Numbered from the stretch's first letter, positions 16,846 through 26,879 are shown. The stretch is DNA of 64,000 nt from Exiguobacterium acetylicum (GCF_019890935.1 NZ_CP082333.1:2382001-2446000), one strand, 5' to 3'. Made by a program: numbers and translations. The notes: generated by a model not told the origin, from the letters alone.

Positions 16846-17916
16846 TTACTTAACTTGTAGCGTCGCGAGCGTCGTCGTATCGAGGTTCGTGACGAGTTTC
16901 CGAAGCAATTCCTTCGCCGCATCATAATCATCTGTATGCATGATCGATGCATGCGTATGGATGTAGCGTGCTGGTAAACCAACGACTGTCGTTGGAATCC
17001 CATTATTCGAACGATGGATGACACCACCATCGGTTCCACCTGCACCGACATAATATTGGTACGGAATCTTGTTCGATTCTGCCGTATCGAGGACATAATC
17101 CGTCATCTCTTTTGAGAGGATCATGACACTGTCTTTAATTCGAAGCAATGGTCCTTGTCCGAGTTGACCGAATTCCGTTTTGTCTCCTGACGCATCATTG
17201 GCAGGAGAAGCATCGACGACGAACGCGACGTCGGGATCGATGAGTGCTGTCGCTGTTTGTGCACCGCGCAATCCAACTTCTTCTTGAACCGTTGCACCAG
17301 AGAACAAAATGTTCGGGTGATCCGCCGCTGTCGTCTCTTCCAACAATTCAATCGCCATTCCGACACCATAGCGGTTATCCCATGCTTTCGCCATGATCTT
17401 CTTCGGATTCGCCATCGGTGTGAACGGGAAGAATGGTACGGCAGGAATACCTGGACGTACTCCAAACGATTCCGCCTCTTCTTTTGAGTCTGCACCGATA
17501 TCGATGAACATGTCTTTGATCGCCATTGGCTTATTGCGCACTTCTTCTGTCAATAAATGTGGTGGAATCGATGCGATGACACCAGGGATGACACCGTTGT
17601 CCGTACAAATCGAGAAGCGTTGCGCAAGCAACACTTGGCTCCACCAGCCACCGAGCGGTTGAATCCGCAACATTCCGTTCTTCGTGATTTGCGTCACCAT
17701 GAATGCCACTTCGTCCATGTGCCCGGCAACCATGACTTTCGGCCCTGTCGCATCGCCTGTTCGTTTTCCGAAAATCGAACCAAGCCCATCCGTAACGATC
17801 TCATCCGTGACAGGTGTGATGCGCTCGCGAACGAACTGACGAACGTCGTGTTCAAACCCTGGTGCCCCATTTAATTCCGTCAGTGTTCGAAATAACTCTC
17901 TCGTTTTTTCATTCAT
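16846..17916 (-). CDS. ytoP: M42 family metallopeptidase (YtoP-like glutamyl aminopeptidase)
   Basis: 356 residues from the ATG at 17916, chosen because AGGAGGC lies eight bases upstream. Dinuclear zinc features of M42 are visible: [11 protein letters not shown] (first His and Asp), [10 protein letters not shown] (bridging Asp), [16 protein letters not shown] (catalytic Glu pair) and the late [12 protein letters not shown]. It hydrolyses peptides from the N-terminus. Gene order with ytzB and ytpP matches B. subtilis ytoP. Cytosolic, with no signal peptide. Confidence 0.92.
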   Translation of the reverse strand: MNEKTRELFRTLTELNGAPGFEHDVRQFVRERITPVTDEIVTDGLGSIFGKRTGDATGPKVMVAGHMDEVAFMVTQITKNGMLRIQPLGGWWSQVLLAQRFSICTDNGVIPGVIASIPPHLLTEEVRNKPMAIKDMFIDIGADSKEEAESFGVRPGIPAVPFFPFTPMANPKKIMAKAWDNRYGVGMAIELLEETTAADHPNILFSGATVQEEVGLRGAQTATALIDPDVAFVVDASPANDASGDKTEFGQLGQGPLLRIKDSVMILSKEMTDYVLDTAESNKIPYQYYVGAGGTDGGVIHRSNNGIPTTVVGLPARYIHTHASIMHTDDYDAAKELLRKLVTNLDTTTLATLQVK

Positions 17917-18035
17917 ATGTATCGCCTCCTGCTTCTCATTATACAAAAAATTGCTTCTATCACTTAACCTTTTGTTTCTCTCTGAACGAATTATTTGGTA
18001 CAGTAGGAATAGAACCTGTAAGGAGGGGAATTTTA

Positions 18036-18338
18036 ATGAAAAAACGCTATTGGATTATCGGATTGGCAGCAGCTGTCGTCGCCGCTTTCGCAGTGAAGAA
18101 AGCCGTTGATAACAAACAACTTTCTGCCGAGGAAGCGCTCGAAATCACGAAACGCACATTTTCAGCAAAAGGACGTGTCCAAGGTGCATGGATCTCTGCA
18201 ACACCAGAGGCTTACGCATATGAGTCACGTGACTACCAAAGCTACAAAGGTGGCATCTCGGTCCTTGAAGGTGATGACGAAAAAACGTATCAATTCACAG
18301 TTGATGCCGAAACTGGCGCTTTACTCGAATACGCTTAA
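18036..18338 (+). CDS. ytzB: YtzB-like membrane-anchored PepSY protein
   Basis: 100 residues from the ATG at 18036 after AAGGAGGGG; a longer reading frame upstream is not supported. One N-terminal membrane anchor (about 5-24, [14 protein letters not shown]) is followed by a PepSY domain in the remaining 70 residues ([12 protein letters not shown] type start, [14 protein letters not shown] end). PepSY domains are often inhibitory or regulatory for extracytoplasmic peptidases. It is divergent from the M42 peptidase gene, the same pairing as in B. subtilis. Confidence 0.85.
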   Translation: MKKRYWIIGLAAAVVAAFAVKKAVDNKQLSAEEALEITKRTFSAKGRVQGAWISATPEAYAYESRDYQSYKGGISVLEGDDEKTYQFTVDAETGALLEYA

Positions 18339-18340
18339 TC

Positions 18341-18380
18341 AAAAGACCGTACTTCGATCGACGAAGTACGGTCTTTTTTC
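18341..18380. terminator. ytzB terminator
   Basis: AAAAGACCGTACTTCG-ATCGA-CGAAGTACGGTCTTTTTT. Confidence 0.9.
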
Positions 18381-18407
18381 CACGTTCATCTGAAGGAGGT
18401 ATGATTC

Positions 18408-18764
18408 ATGTCGATTCTTGCTACGCTGTTCGTTATCCTCGTTGCTTTGGAACACTTTTATATTTTAGCACTTGAAATGTTCTTTCTTTCTTCCAAAGCG
18501 GCTCGTCGAACGTTCGGTTTAACGGACGAAGCTGTTGCATCACAACAAATTCGGACACTTTTTGCGAATCAAGGCTTATATAACGGATTTTTAGCAGCCG
18601 GACTAGTATTTGGTCTGATTCGAGAGGATGTTGCCATCCAATTGTTCTTTTTAGCGTGCGTCATCATCGCTGCACTTTATGGCGCCGTGACGGCTAATCG
18701 CTCCATTTTACTCAAACAAGGCCTGCCTGCCATATTTGCATTCATCTTCGTATTGCTTGCATGA
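18408..18764 (+). CDS. DUF1304 family membrane protein
   Basis: 118 residues with four transmembrane segments. The DUF1304 signature is visible: an N-terminal VALEHFYILALEMF, then NQGLYNGFLAAGLVFG in the middle. The family is widespread and uncharacterised. It has its own ribosome site (GAAGGAGG) and terminator, 70 bp after ytzB on the same strand. Confidence 0.88.
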   Translation: MSILATLFVILVALEHFYILALEMFFLSSKAARRTFGLTDEAVASQQIRTLFANQGLYNGFLAAGLVFGLIREDVAIQLFFLACVIIAALYGAVTANRSILLKQGLPAIFAFIFVLLA

Positions 18765-18765
18765 G

Positions 18766-18800
18766 AAAAGCCCCTATCCGATTGGATAGAGGCTTTTTTC
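18766..18800. terminator. Terminator shared by DUF1304 gene and the convergent gene
   Basis: AAAAGCCCCTATCC-GATT-GGATAGAGGCTTTTTTC. Confidence 0.85.
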
Positions 18801-18804
18801 TTAA

Positions 18805-19320
18805 TTAACGCGGGTTGTCGTTGCGTTCGTAGATCGGGTTCATGTATTCCGTCGTCGAGTATAGACGTGGAACAACGATGTATAAGATGACCGCTGGTAC
18901 AGCGATGATCAACAACATCAAGAGTACCGGTAACCAGTAAACAACTTTTTGATGAAGATTATCCGAGTTACCGTCGATGTATTCTTTTACGCCATCAACT
19001 TTTGCAGCATCGGCACTCGTCAACAATTTACCGCTATCGGCATTGAAGAAGTGGATTTCACGTTTGATTGTGATGAAGATGCCGTCACGGACTGTCTCGA
19101 TGACAGCGATCCCGCCGATGACTTCTTCTCCTTTTTCATTCGTGAACGTCTTCGGATCCTCGATTTCGACCGAACCTTTTTTATAATCGTAATGCGTCGT
19201 TGGTAATTCCTCATTTAATGCTTTCGTCATTTCTGAGGTATCAACCGCAGCAAGTACCGATTGACCGATACTCAATGCGAGAAAGAGCGCCGTTACGAAG
19301 GCTAAGCTTTTCTGCCACAT
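18805..19320 (-). CDS. Secreted, C-terminally membrane-anchored protein, unknown
   Basis: 171 residues from the ATG at 19320 (AGGGGGA eight bases upstream). A signal peptide (about 1-24, cleavage probably after SVLA) is followed by an extracellular domain of about 100 residues. A strong C-terminal transmembrane helix (about 128-150, VVYWLPVLLMLLIIAVPAVI) leads into a short cytoplasmic tail. I do not recognise a family. The topology is that of a type I membrane protein. Monocistronic. Confidence 0.75.
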   Translation of the reverse strand: MWQKSLAFVTALFLALSIGQSVLAAVDTSEMTKALNEELPTTHYDYKKGSVEIEDPKTFTNEKGEEVIGGIAVIETVRDGIFITIKREIHFFNADSGKLLTSADAAKVDGVKEYIDGNSDNLHQKVVYWLPVLLMLLIIAVPAVILYIVVPRLYSTTEYMNPIYERNDNPR

Positions 19321-19436
19321 CCCCAAATTCCCCCTTTACCTATAAGTACAAGTTCTTCAGTCAACAACATTGTACCAATTAATAAGAAAAAAGTGTGAAA
19401 GAAATACCAGGAAAATAAGAAAACTTTTTGTCTAAA

Positions 19437-20078
19437 TTAATTTTGGTACGTTGCTTCCATCCGATAAATCGGTTGACCCATTGATGAAAAACGCTCTTCG
19501 TACTCTGTCCGAACGTTATCTTCCGGTTCATTCGCATGTAAATCAAGTGACATCCAGTCGAAGCGCATGCCGTATGCTGACATCGTCATCAAACTCGATT
19601 CGAACAACTTCCGATTATCTGTCTTGAAGTGGATTTGACCTTTCGCCGGTAAAATATCTTCATATGTCGAGAGGAATGTTTTATACGTCAAGCGACGTTT
19701 TGCATGACGTGTCTTTGGCCATGGATCAGAGAAGTTCAAATATACGCGGGACACTTCGCCTTTTTCAAAGTAATCACGTAGATCTTTTGCATCGACCGTC
19801 AAGACGCGAACGTTCGATTGTGGTGTTTCGACCAATTTTTGAACGATCGTCACCGCAACGCTTTCGAATAATTCGATTGCGATGAAGTTGATATCCGGGT
19901 GTTGGTGCGCCATTCCGGTAATGAAGGCTCCTTTGCCTGATCCCACTTCGATGTAGATCGGGTTATCATTCTTGAACTCGCTAGCCCATGCTCCTCTAAG
20001 AGATGCTGGTTCTGCTATATAGATCGAGGATTGTTCCTTCATATAATCCTGCGCCCATGGTTTATGTCGTAAACGCAC
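19437..20078 (-). CDS. trmB: tRNA (guanine-46-N7)-methyltransferase
   Basis: 213 residues, standard TrmB size. The SAM site IYIEVGSGKGAFITGMA, the motif VYLNFSDPWPKTRHAKRRL that defines the family, and the C-terminal TEYEERFSSMG are all visible. It forms m7G46 in the tRNA variable loop. It corresponds to B. subtilis ytmQ. There it neighbours ytmP; here the acetoin genes and a 33-residue membrane peptide lie between them. No clear terminator follows. Confidence 0.97.
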   Translation of the reverse strand: MRLRHKPWAQDYMKEQSSIYIAEPASLRGAWASEFKNDNPIYIEVGSGKGAFITGMAHQHPDINFIAIELFESVAVTIVQKLVETPQSNVRVLTVDAKDLRDYFEKGEVSRVYLNFSDPWPKTRHAKRRLTYKTFLSTYEDILPAKGQIHFKTDNRKLFESSLMTMSAYGMRFDWMSLDLHANEPEDNVRTEYEERFSSMGQPIYRMEATYQN

Positions 20079-20148
20079 TATCGTTCATCCTTTCCAAACT
20101 TAAATTATCCGCAGATAAGTTTATCATGATTCGGGTAATTATATAAGA

Positions 20149-20172
20149 ACTTCTTCGTTTCCCGTCGAAGAA
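20149..20172. repeat. Imperfect hairpin upstream of the small membrane peptide
   Basis: GAACTTCTTCG pairs with CGAAGAATGTTC with one bulged base. Function unknown; it has no T tract. Confidence 0.3.
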
Positions 20173-20254
20173 TGTTCAGCAGTTCGTCACTTGAGAAATA
20201 GTGAGCATTCTAATACACTTAAGGTACGTAAGAACCGAAAAGGAGGGCTATACT

Positions 20255-20356
20255 GTGGATGATTTCTTGATTAGTTGGGCATCTCCCATCGTTCTCGTCT
20301 TGGGAATCACTGCTTTGTTCGTCTGGGCGACTTTCGGAAAAGTCGACGTCGAATAA
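20255..20356 (+). CDS. 33-residue single-helix membrane peptide, CydS-like
   Basis: A GTG start lies seven bases after AGGAGGG, giving 33 residues starting MDDFLISWASPIVLVLGI; the end reads WATFGKVDVE. One transmembrane helix fills residues 5-26. Length, the xxFLIxxAPxxV-like N-terminus and the single helix resemble CydS, the small subunit of Bacillus/Geobacillus cytochrome bd oxidase. No cydAB gene is in the window, so this is inference. Its own ribosome site and a strong terminator support a real gene. Confidence 0.6.
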   Translation: MDDFLISWASPIVLVLGITALFVWATFGKVDVE

Positions 20357-20367
20357 GGGCAATCTCT

Positions 20368-20402
20368 GTACCTTGTGTAATCGTACACAAGGTACTTTTT
20401 TT
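20368..20402 (+). terminator. Terminator of the 33-residue peptide gene
   Basis: GTACCTTGTGT-AATCG-TACACAAGGTAC followed by TTTTTTT. Confidence 0.9.
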
Positions 20403-20422
20403 ATTTTCTAAACAATTTTAGG

Positions 20423-20451
20423 TTGGTTTTACCATGAAACAGATGTATACT
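20423..20451 (+). promoter_or_regulatory. alsS promoter
   Basis: TTGGTT (20423-20428), 17 bp, TATACT (20446-20451), about 65 bp upstream of the alsS start codon. No AlsR-type site was identified and no alsR gene is adjacent. Confidence 0.6.
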
Positions 20452-20518
20452 TTTTTTGAAACAGATAATTTATTACAGCTATCGAACACCAAAAACGTTG
20501 GTAAAAAGGAGAATTGTA

Positions 20519-22210
20519 ATGAACGAAAATAAAAACAGTGATTCAAAAGAACTAGTACAGAAGAAAACAGGTGCGGATCTAGTTGTCGATTCACTCATCG
20601 AGCAGGGTGTCGATTACATCTTCGGTATTCCCGGCGCCAAAATCGATTCCGTCTTCAATGTGTTACAGGACCGGGGACCTGAACTGATTGTTGCACGGCA
20701 CGAACAAAATGCTGCATTCATGGCTCAAGCCATCGGACGCTTAACGGACAAACCGGGTGTTGTCCTTGTGACATCTGGTCCTGGGGCATCAAATTTAGCG
20801 ACTGGTCTTGTGACAGCGAACTCTGAAGGTGACCCTGTTGTCGCAATTGCCGGAGCTGTCACGCGAGCCGATCGTTTAAAACGAACACATCAGTCGATGG
20901 ACAATCAGGCACTCTTTACACCGATTACGAATTTTAGTGCTGAAGTGCAAGATGCCGACAACATTCCAGAAGTATTATCGAATGCTTTCCGAACAGCTGA
21001 AACGACAGCTGGAGCTGCTTTCGTCAGTATCCCGCAAGACGTCGGGCTAAGCGAAGCGAACGTCACGGCGTTCCGTGCAGTTGAAGCACCAAAGCTTGGT
21101 GTTGCACCAGAAGCATGGGTCGATGAAACAGCCCGTCTGATTCAAGAGGCAAAACTCCCTGTCTTGTTACTCGGTATGCGTGCGAGTCAACCAGACGTCG
21201 TACACGCGATTCGTTCGTTACTCAAAAACGTCTCGATTCCTGTCGTTCAGACATTCCAAGCGGCCGGCACATTATCACGTGAGCTTGAATCGAATTTCTA
21301 CGGACGTGTTGGATTGTTCCGTAATCAGCCAGGAGATGCGTTACTTGCAGAAGCGGATCTCGTCCTCTCAATCGGATATGACCCAATCGGTTATGACCCG
21401 AAATTCTGGAACCAACCAACGCACGACCGGACGCTTGTGCACATCGATCAAATGCGTGCTGAAATCGATCATTTCTATCGTCCAGATCATGAGCTTGTCG
21501 GTGATATGGCGAAAACCGTCGATGCGATCGCTGAACGCCTACGACCACTCACATTACCTGAAAGCTCTGTTCAGTTCCTTGAAGGATTGCATCAACGTCT
21601 TGTCGATCGTGATGTTCCTCCTGTCGCGGATTCTCCGTTGACGCATCCACTTTATTTCATGAAGACGTTGCGTGAAAAAATTGCGGACGATGTCACCGTC
21701 ACGGTCGATGTCGGCTCACACTATATTTGGATGGCACGTCACTTCCGTTCGTACGAACCGCGCCACCTCCTCTTTAGTAACGGAATGCAAACGCTCGGCG
21801 TCGCACTTCCATGGGCAATCGCAGCTACACTCGTTCGTCCCGGAAAGAAAGCGGTCTCGATTTCAGGCGACGGCGGATTCCTCTTCTCTGCAATGGAACT
21901 TGAGACAGCTGTCCGTTTGAACTCACCACTTGTCCACTTCGTCTGGCGCGACAGCGGATTCGATATGGTCGCGTTCCAACAAGAGATGAAGTACAAACGG
22001 AAATCCGGTACGTCATTCGGTGACGTCGATCTCGTCAAATATGCGGAAAGCTTTGGAGCAAAAGGACTTCGCGTCAATCATCCTTCGGAACTCGCAGCAA
22101 TCATGGATGAAGCACTCGCGACAGACGGTCCCGTCATCGTCGATGTACCGATCGATTACCGTGACAACATCGCGCTTGGAGAACAAGTTCATCTCGATCA
22201 ATTGAACTAA
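20519..22210 (+). CDS. alsS: Acetolactate synthase, catabolic
   Basis: 563 residues from the ATG at 20519 after AAAGGAGA; an upstream in-frame ATG lacks a ribosome site. It is a thiamine-diphosphate enzyme with the N-terminal PYR part ([13 protein letters not shown], then the catalytic Glu in [13 protein letters not shown]) and the C-terminal PP part ([18 protein letters not shown]). Joins two pyruvates into acetolactate. Catabolic AlsS is indicated by pairing with alsD 11 bp downstream and by the lack of a regulatory subunit gene. It channels excess pyruvate to acetoin, limiting acidification. Confidence 0.95.
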   Translation: MNENKNSDSKELVQKKTGADLVVDSLIEQGVDYIFGIPGAKIDSVFNVLQDRGPELIVARHEQNAAFMAQAIGRLTDKPGVVLVTSGPGASNLATGLVTANSEGDPVVAIAGAVTRADRLKRTHQSMDNQALFTPITNFSAEVQDADNIPEVLSNAFRTAETTAGAAFVSIPQDVGLSEANVTAFRAVEAPKLGVAPEAWVDETARLIQEAKLPVLLLGMRASQPDVVHAIRSLLKNVSIPVVQTFQAAGTLSRELESNFYGRVGLFRNQPGDALLAEADLVLSIGYDPIGYDPKFWNQPTHDRTLVHIDQMRAEIDHFYRPDHELVGDMAKTVDAIAERLRPLTLPESSVQFLEGLHQRLVDRDVPPVADSPLTHPLYFMKTLREKIADDVTVTVDVGSHYIWMARHFRSYEPRHLLFSNGMQTLGVALPWAIAATLVRPGKKAVSISGDGGFLFSAMELETAVRLNSPLVHFVWRDSGFDMVAFQQEMKYKRKSGTSFGDVDLVKYAESFGAKGLRVNHPSELAAIMDEALATDGPVIVDVPIDYRDNIALGEQVHLDQLN

Positions 22211-22221
22211 GGAGGATTCAC

Positions 22222-22935
22222 ATGGCACACGATAAAACACTCGTCCAGATTTCAACGATGATGGCACTGCTTGACGGCGTATTTGAGAGTGAAGTCACGT
22301 ATGCTTCCGTCCTTGATCAACGTGATTTCGGTATCGGAACGTTTGACCACTTAGACGGTGAGATGATTGGATTCGATGGTCAATTCTATCAACTCCGCTC
22401 AGATGGTAGTGCTCGACCGCTCCAACCTGAGACGACGACACCTTTCGCGACATTAACCCGTTTCGAGCCGGAACAAACCCTGACCGTGACGGAAGAGATG
22501 TCAAAAGCGACGTTTGAGCACTGGCTGAACGAACAACTCCCAACGATCAATAGCTTTTATGCTATCCGGATTGACGGAACATTCACGGAGGTTCAGACAC
22601 GCACCGTCGCACGCCAGGAAAAACCGTTCGTTCCAATCACGGAAGCTGTCGCTTCTCAAAGCGCTCGTACGTTCGAGCACACGGAAGGAACGCTTGCCGG
22701 ATACTATACACCACGATTCGGTCACGGTATCGCCGTCGCCGGATATCACCTTCATTTCATCGATGCTGCCCGCGCAGGTGGTGGTCACGTCTTTGACTAC
22801 ACAGTTAAGAACGTCACCGTCACATTCGAAGAAAAACCACAACTTGATTTACGTCTACCGACGACAGAGGCTTATCGATCGGCAGATCTCGAAAGTCACG
22901 ATATTGAAAAAGAGATTAAAATCGCAGAAGGTTAA
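22222..22935 (+). CDS. alsD: Alpha-acetolactate decarboxylase
   Basis: 237 residues, usual length. The zinc ligands typical of the family appear near the C-terminal half (GHGIAVAGYHLHFIDAARAGGGH, with three histidines in the GYHLHF/GGGH context), and the LDGVFESEVTY start matches BudA/AlsD proteins. It converts acetolactate to acetoin. It is second in the alsSD operon, with RBS AAGGAGG, and is followed by a terminator. Confidence 0.95.
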   Translation: MAHDKTLVQISTMMALLDGVFESEVTYASVLDQRDFGIGTFDHLDGEMIGFDGQFYQLRSDGSARPLQPETTTPFATLTRFEPEQTLTVTEEMSKATFEHWLNEQLPTINSFYAIRIDGTFTEVQTRTVARQEKPFVPITEAVASQSARTFEHTEGTLAGYYTPRFGHGIAVAGYHLHFIDAARAGGGHVFDYTVKNVTVTFEEKPQLDLRLPTTEAYRSADLESHDIEKEIKIAEG

Positions 22936-22937
22936 GC

Positions 22938-22976
22938 AAAAAGCGTGTCGTTCCTTTTCGGAATGACACGCTTTTT
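22938..22976. terminator. Terminator between alsD and ytmP
   Basis: AAAAAGCGTGTCGTTCC-TTTTC-GGAATGACACGCTTTTT. Confidence 0.9.
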
Positions 22977-23775
22977 AGTCGTTTGAGTATTCAAGTAGCT
23001 GTTCAAGAAAATGATAACTGTCGTCGACATCCGGATGACGCGTATCTTCATACCAGTAGAGTGACAATACCGCTTGCGCTACGACATACCAGTGCATGCG
23101 TCGCTTCAAATCACTCGTTAAAGGATGTCCATAATGTTCAAACCATTCTGGCCAAGCCGCTTCGTCAACATAACTGTATAACATCATTCCAAGATCGTAC
23201 GCACGGTCAGCAATGATCGCATCATCCCAATCGTTCAGATAGAGTTGACCATCTGCTCCCGTCAACCAGTTATTGTGGTTTAAATCTGAATGACAAACGA
23301 CCTGTTCATCCGTTCTGACCTGCTCCAGATTTTGTTCGAGGTAAACCATCGCATGTTCCACGAGCTCCGGATCCTCTAAATCATCCGGTTGAAAGTACAA
23401 ACGACATTGTCGCAATAACTCATCAGGTTCGATCGGGCGCTGGTCAAGCTGTTGTAGCATGAACAGTAATTCCTTCGAATCATGGATTTTCCCAAGCAAA
23501 CGTGCTACTTCAGGACGTTCCATCATTTCAGGCTCTAACTCGTCGCCTTCAATGAACTGTTGGGCGCTGATGACGTCCCCACTATAAATCCGTTTCGTCC
23601 ATAATAACTTCGGAACGATTCCGTCTGCGGATAAAATCGCCAAAAAAGGCGATGAATTTCGTTTTAAGAACAACTTCGATTGTCCGGTTGAAGCGATGTA
23701 CGCTTCTCCTGTGATTCCACCTGCTGGCGTAAGGGTCCAGCCTTCGCCAAGCGCATCTAAAATATCTAATTCCAT
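22975..23775 (-). CDS. ytmP: YtmP, aminoglycoside-phosphotransferase-fold kinase
   Basis: 266 residues with the APH/choline-kinase fold. The catalytic loop is VCHSDLNHNNWL and the metal-binding motif LNDWDDA. The substrate is unknown; the family phosphorylates small alcohols, sugars or antibiotics. Its location beside amyX and near trmB matches B. subtilis ytmP. Its stop codon lies at the edge of the alsD terminator. There is no evidence of a role in antibiotic resistance. Confidence 0.88.
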   Translation of the reverse strand: MELDILDALGEGWTLTPAGGITGEAYIASTGQSKLFLKRNSSPFLAILSADGIVPKLLWTKRIYSGDVISAQQFIEGDELEPEMMERPEVARLLGKIHDSKELLFMLQQLDQRPIEPDELLRQCRLYFQPDDLEDPELVEHAMVYLEQNLEQVRTDEQVVCHSDLNHNNWLTGADGQLYLNDWDDAIIADRAYDLGMMLYSYVDEAAWPEWFEHYGHPLTSDLKRRMHWYVVAQAVLSLYWYEDTRHPDVDDSYHFLEQLLEYSND

Positions 23776-23826
23776 TATAATCCGCTCAACTTTTTTAGTA
23801 GATTTGCCTAAGGCACAATGCTTATC

Positions 23827-25968
23827 TTAACACGTTGCGATCGTCGTTGACAACGGAAGGACCTGAATCCTGTCGACACCTTTCAGAAGCGGGTCGACCG
23901 AAGCCTCATCCCCTTGTACATGCACATTCCAGCGCGAATGATCAAGTGAGACTTCAACGATTTCGCGCGTCGTATTGTAAACGATGAGCGTGCGTTGCCA
24001 TGCATCATACGAGTGGACCGCTCCAAGTTCATAAGCAATGACACCCGGACGTAAGTCGATGAAATGAAGCAACTCGCGAATCTGATTTGCTCGGTGCAAC
24101 CGGAATCCGCCATGCATCCTACGAATCTGCAAAATCGTCTTGATGTATGTGACAAGGGACAAATGATCATCCCGCCGCTCCCAGTCCATTCGATTGATCT
24201 CGTCTGGTGCGTTATAGCTGTTTTCAACACCTTGTTTCGTACGCAAGAACTCTTGACCTGCGTGAAGAAACGGAATCCCTTGCGCAAACAAGGCAATCGT
24301 CTGAGCTAGACGACTCATCCGCAATAATTGCTGTTCATCCGCCTCTGGACAAGATAATTTTAATTTATCGTATAACGTATGATTGTCATGCGCCTCGACA
24401 TAATTGATGGAATAGGTAGGTTCCGGAAAACGTCCGTACGTTTGATTGTCGATGTGGATACTTCCCGCAATCCCGTTTCGGACCTCCCCTTCCTTCCATC
24501 CATCTCCGGCAACGAATCCTCGGTCGAACTCACTGAACGTCGATCCTTTTAACGCGTCACGGAACACATCATTAAAATGGGCGATCCGCGGCATTTGCGC
24601 AGCGGAGGCACTCATCGCCTTTAATCGTTCCGGTAACGCTGTCGCAAGATCCCATCCTTCTCCATACACCAGAATCGTTGGATCAATCGCATCGAGCGCC
24701 GCGCGAACATCATTCATCGTCTCAATGTCATGAATCCCCATCAAATCAAATCGAAAGGCATCAATCCGGTAGACTCGAGCAAAGTACGTCAAACAGTCAA
24801 CGATCAGGCGGCGCATCATGAATCGCTCGGATGCGGTATCATTTCCGACACCTGTTCCGTTCGATAGTGTTCCGTCTACTTCGTAGCGGAAATAATAACC
24901 AGGGACAAGTTGTTCGAGAGAGGAGCGTTCTCGAATGAAGACGTGATTCATGACGACATCGAATGTGACACGAATGCCTGCTTCATGGAGTCGCTCTACC
25001 ATTTCCGCGTATTCTCTGATGCGAACGAGTGGTTCAACCGAACTCGCATAACTCCCAGCTAGTCCGAACCAAAGCATTGGGTCGTATCCCCAGTTATATG
25101 GAGACCGCGTTCGTTCATCGGTCGTCTCAAAAAAGTGGACTGGTAGCAATTGCAGATGGGTGATCCCGAGATCCAGGAGATAATCAAGTCCCGTCGCATG
25201 ACCTCGAGGAGAGCGCGTTCCTCGTTCCGTCATCCCTGCGTATTGACCCGGATGACTTGAACCAGCTGAGTGATCGATCGTGAAATCACGGATATTCGCT
25301 TCGTAGATGACAGCGTCTGACGGTTTGACGAACAGAGGACGCGCGACGCGCTTCGGGAACCACTTGGTCATCGTCCGTTCGACGTCAACGATGACGCCGT
25401 ATCGACCATTCTCCGATATCGCACTAGCGTACGGATCGACGACCTCTTGTGTGCCAAGGTATGTCGTCACTTCATACCGATACCAGCACTCTGCGATATC
25501 TTGTTCCAGTTGAAGATGATAGGCGCCTTGCTCTTGTCGCTCCATTTCGTGCTTTTTGAGTAATCGTTCATCTTGATCGTACACGACACACATGATCCGT
25601 TCTGCGACCGGTGACCAAACAGCAAAATGAAATGCACCCTCTTCTTCCCAGACACCAAGCTTCCCTTCGTAACGGTACTTGCGCTCGAATGCTTCCGTCC
25701 GGACTAACCGGTCGGGAACAACGCGTATTGACCGACCTGCTCCAAATACCTCATATCGGCATTCTAGCTCGACCGGTTCCAAAACCGTCAATTCATAAAT
25801 CACCAGTTGTTCCTCACGGTGTGTCTCGACTTGCTGGATCGCAAGTGATTGTCCATCACATTCAAGCGACCAGTGGATTGACGGATTGCCTTCGACCTCG
25901 ACCCGGATGCTTTGGAACGATAAGAACTCCGCCCGGATCACTGGTATCGCTACTTCTTGATTTGTCAT
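23827..25968 (-). CDS. amyX: Type I pullulanase
   Basis: 713 residues from the ATG at 25968; the frame stays open to an ATG at 26031, but that would overlap the preceding gene, and neither start has an ideal ribosome site. It is a GH13 enzyme with an N-terminal CBM48-like domain (about 90-190). The pullulanase hallmark YNWGYDP is present, with the four conserved regions: DVVMNHVF, YRIDAFRFDLMG (nucleophile Asp), YGEGWD (acid Glu) and EAHDNHT. No signal peptide, so it debranches glycogen or imported maltodextrins in the cytosol. Same order as B. subtilis amyX-ytmP. Confidence 0.93.
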   Translation of the reverse strand: MTNQEVAIPVIRAEFLSFQSIRVEVEGNPSIHWSLECDGQSLAIQQVETHREEQLVIYELTVLEPVELECRYEVFGAGRSIRVVPDRLVRTEAFERKYRYEGKLGVWEEEGAFHFAVWSPVAERIMCVVYDQDERLLKKHEMERQEQGAYHLQLEQDIAECWYRYEVTTYLGTQEVVDPYASAISENGRYGVIVDVERTMTKWFPKRVARPLFVKPSDAVIYEANIRDFTIDHSAGSSHPGQYAGMTERGTRSPRGHATGLDYLLDLGITHLQLLPVHFFETTDERTRSPYNWGYDPMLWFGLAGSYASSVEPLVRIREYAEMVERLHEAGIRVTFDVVMNHVFIRERSSLEQLVPGYYFRYEVDGTLSNGTGVGNDTASERFMMRRLIVDCLTYFARVYRIDAFRFDLMGIHDIETMNDVRAALDAIDPTILVYGEGWDLATALPERLKAMSASAAQMPRIAHFNDVFRDALKGSTFSEFDRGFVAGDGWKEGEVRNGIAGSIHIDNQTYGRFPEPTYSINYVEAHDNHTLYDKLKLSCPEADEQQLLRMSRLAQTIALFAQGIPFLHAGQEFLRTKQGVENSYNAPDEINRMDWERRDDHLSLVTYIKTILQIRRMHGGFRLHRANQIRELLHFIDLRPGVIAYELGAVHSYDAWQRTLIVYNTTREIVEVSLDHSRWNVHVQGDEASVDPLLKGVDRIQVLPLSTTIATC

Positions 25969-26002
25969 CTCTTTCGCAACGACAATGCCGTCGCTCCCTC
26001 CC

Positions 26003-26878
26003 TTACTCTTGGATTCGAGACTGTCCCTCACTTTGAATCGCCATGTGAAACGGAATCGATACCGTCTCTTTTAGGATTTTTTCACACACCCGCATCTGAA
26101 ATGCCTTTGTATGTGTCGCATTCGCATTCATTCGTTGCACCCAGTTCGGGAAATCGACTTTATTGACATACGTCGTCGTCGTTTCTTTTGGAATTTGATC
26201 AAAATAACCTGAAGGGGCGAGGATGACTCGTTCGATCGGCAAGACGTAATCTCGGCCGAGTACGACCCGTAAAATATCTTCTGTCCGCTTTAAACCGATG
26301 TTCGGATTCAAAATTTGTTTCGCAGAAGCCTTAAACGGCTGCTCCCGCCATAACTTATCTCGCCGGATATGATAGATACTTTCGTCGCCATCGAGCCACT
26401 CCATGATATAAATCGCGGACGGACCGACGACAAATGGACTCAACTCGACTTCTCCGACTTGATATTGGATGACCGCTCGATAAAACATCGCATATTGTTC
26501 ATTTAGTAGATGCAACATCTGATAGAAGTCTAAATGACGTTTTAATGGAATCCGCCAAATGTCCTCCTCTCCTGCTCCGCCAGTGACGTTCAAGAGCTTT
26601 TGTAACTCGAGACGTTTTTTGTACCATTTATCAAACGCTCTTCGAGATAATTGTTTACCCGGAAGTTGAATGACTTCACTTTTTTTCATCACTTGCCACC
26701 ACTTCTTCGGACGGATGAGCGTTTCCCCTGGAAACAACTCTCCTGCCTCCCATCTGCGGTAGACATGGGCATAATCAAGTGCCTGGTGTTCACCGAATCG
26801 TTTCGTCATCTCTAGCGGATTTTTTTCAAATCGACTATCTAAGTCATATAGTTTCATCAAAATTGCGATGGGGATCAC
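26003..26878 (-). CDS. ytlQ: YtlQ-like protein of unknown function
   Basis: 291 residues from a GTG at 26878 (AAGAGGA five bases upstream); an upstream in-frame GTG at 26893 is the alternative. No domain is recognised by eye. The protein is soluble, rich in aromatic and basic residues, with PKKWWQVMKK, DFYQMLHLLNEQY and PNWVQRMN segments. The assignment to YtlQ rests mainly on position, directly downstream of the ytlP-type phosphodiesterase gene and upstream of amyX. Probably co-transcribed with both. Confidence 0.65.
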   Translation of the reverse strand: MIPIAILMKLYDLDSRFEKNPLEMTKRFGEHQALDYAHVYRRWEAGELFPGETLIRPKKWWQVMKKSEVIQLPGKQLSRRAFDKWYKKRLELQKLLNVTGGAGEEDIWRIPLKRHLDFYQMLHLLNEQYAMFYRAVIQYQVGEVELSPFVVGPSAIYIMEWLDGDESIYHIRRDKLWREQPFKASAKQILNPNIGLKRTEDILRVVLGRDYVLPIERVILAPSGYFDQIPKETTTTYVNKVDFPNWVQRMNANATHTKAFQMRVCEKILKETVSIPFHMAIQSEGQSRIQE

Positions 26879-26879
26879 C

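Noticed and set aside
20180-20215. Possible Rex operator near the 33-residue peptide gene (TCACT...AGTGA)
   Set aside because: The arms are inverted relative to the Rex consensus TTGTGA-N6-TCACAA.
22975-23775. Antibiotic phosphotransferase (resistance gene)
   Set aside because: The fold is shared, but the gene is at the conserved ytmP position in a core-gene neighbourhood and nothing suggests antibiotic specificity.
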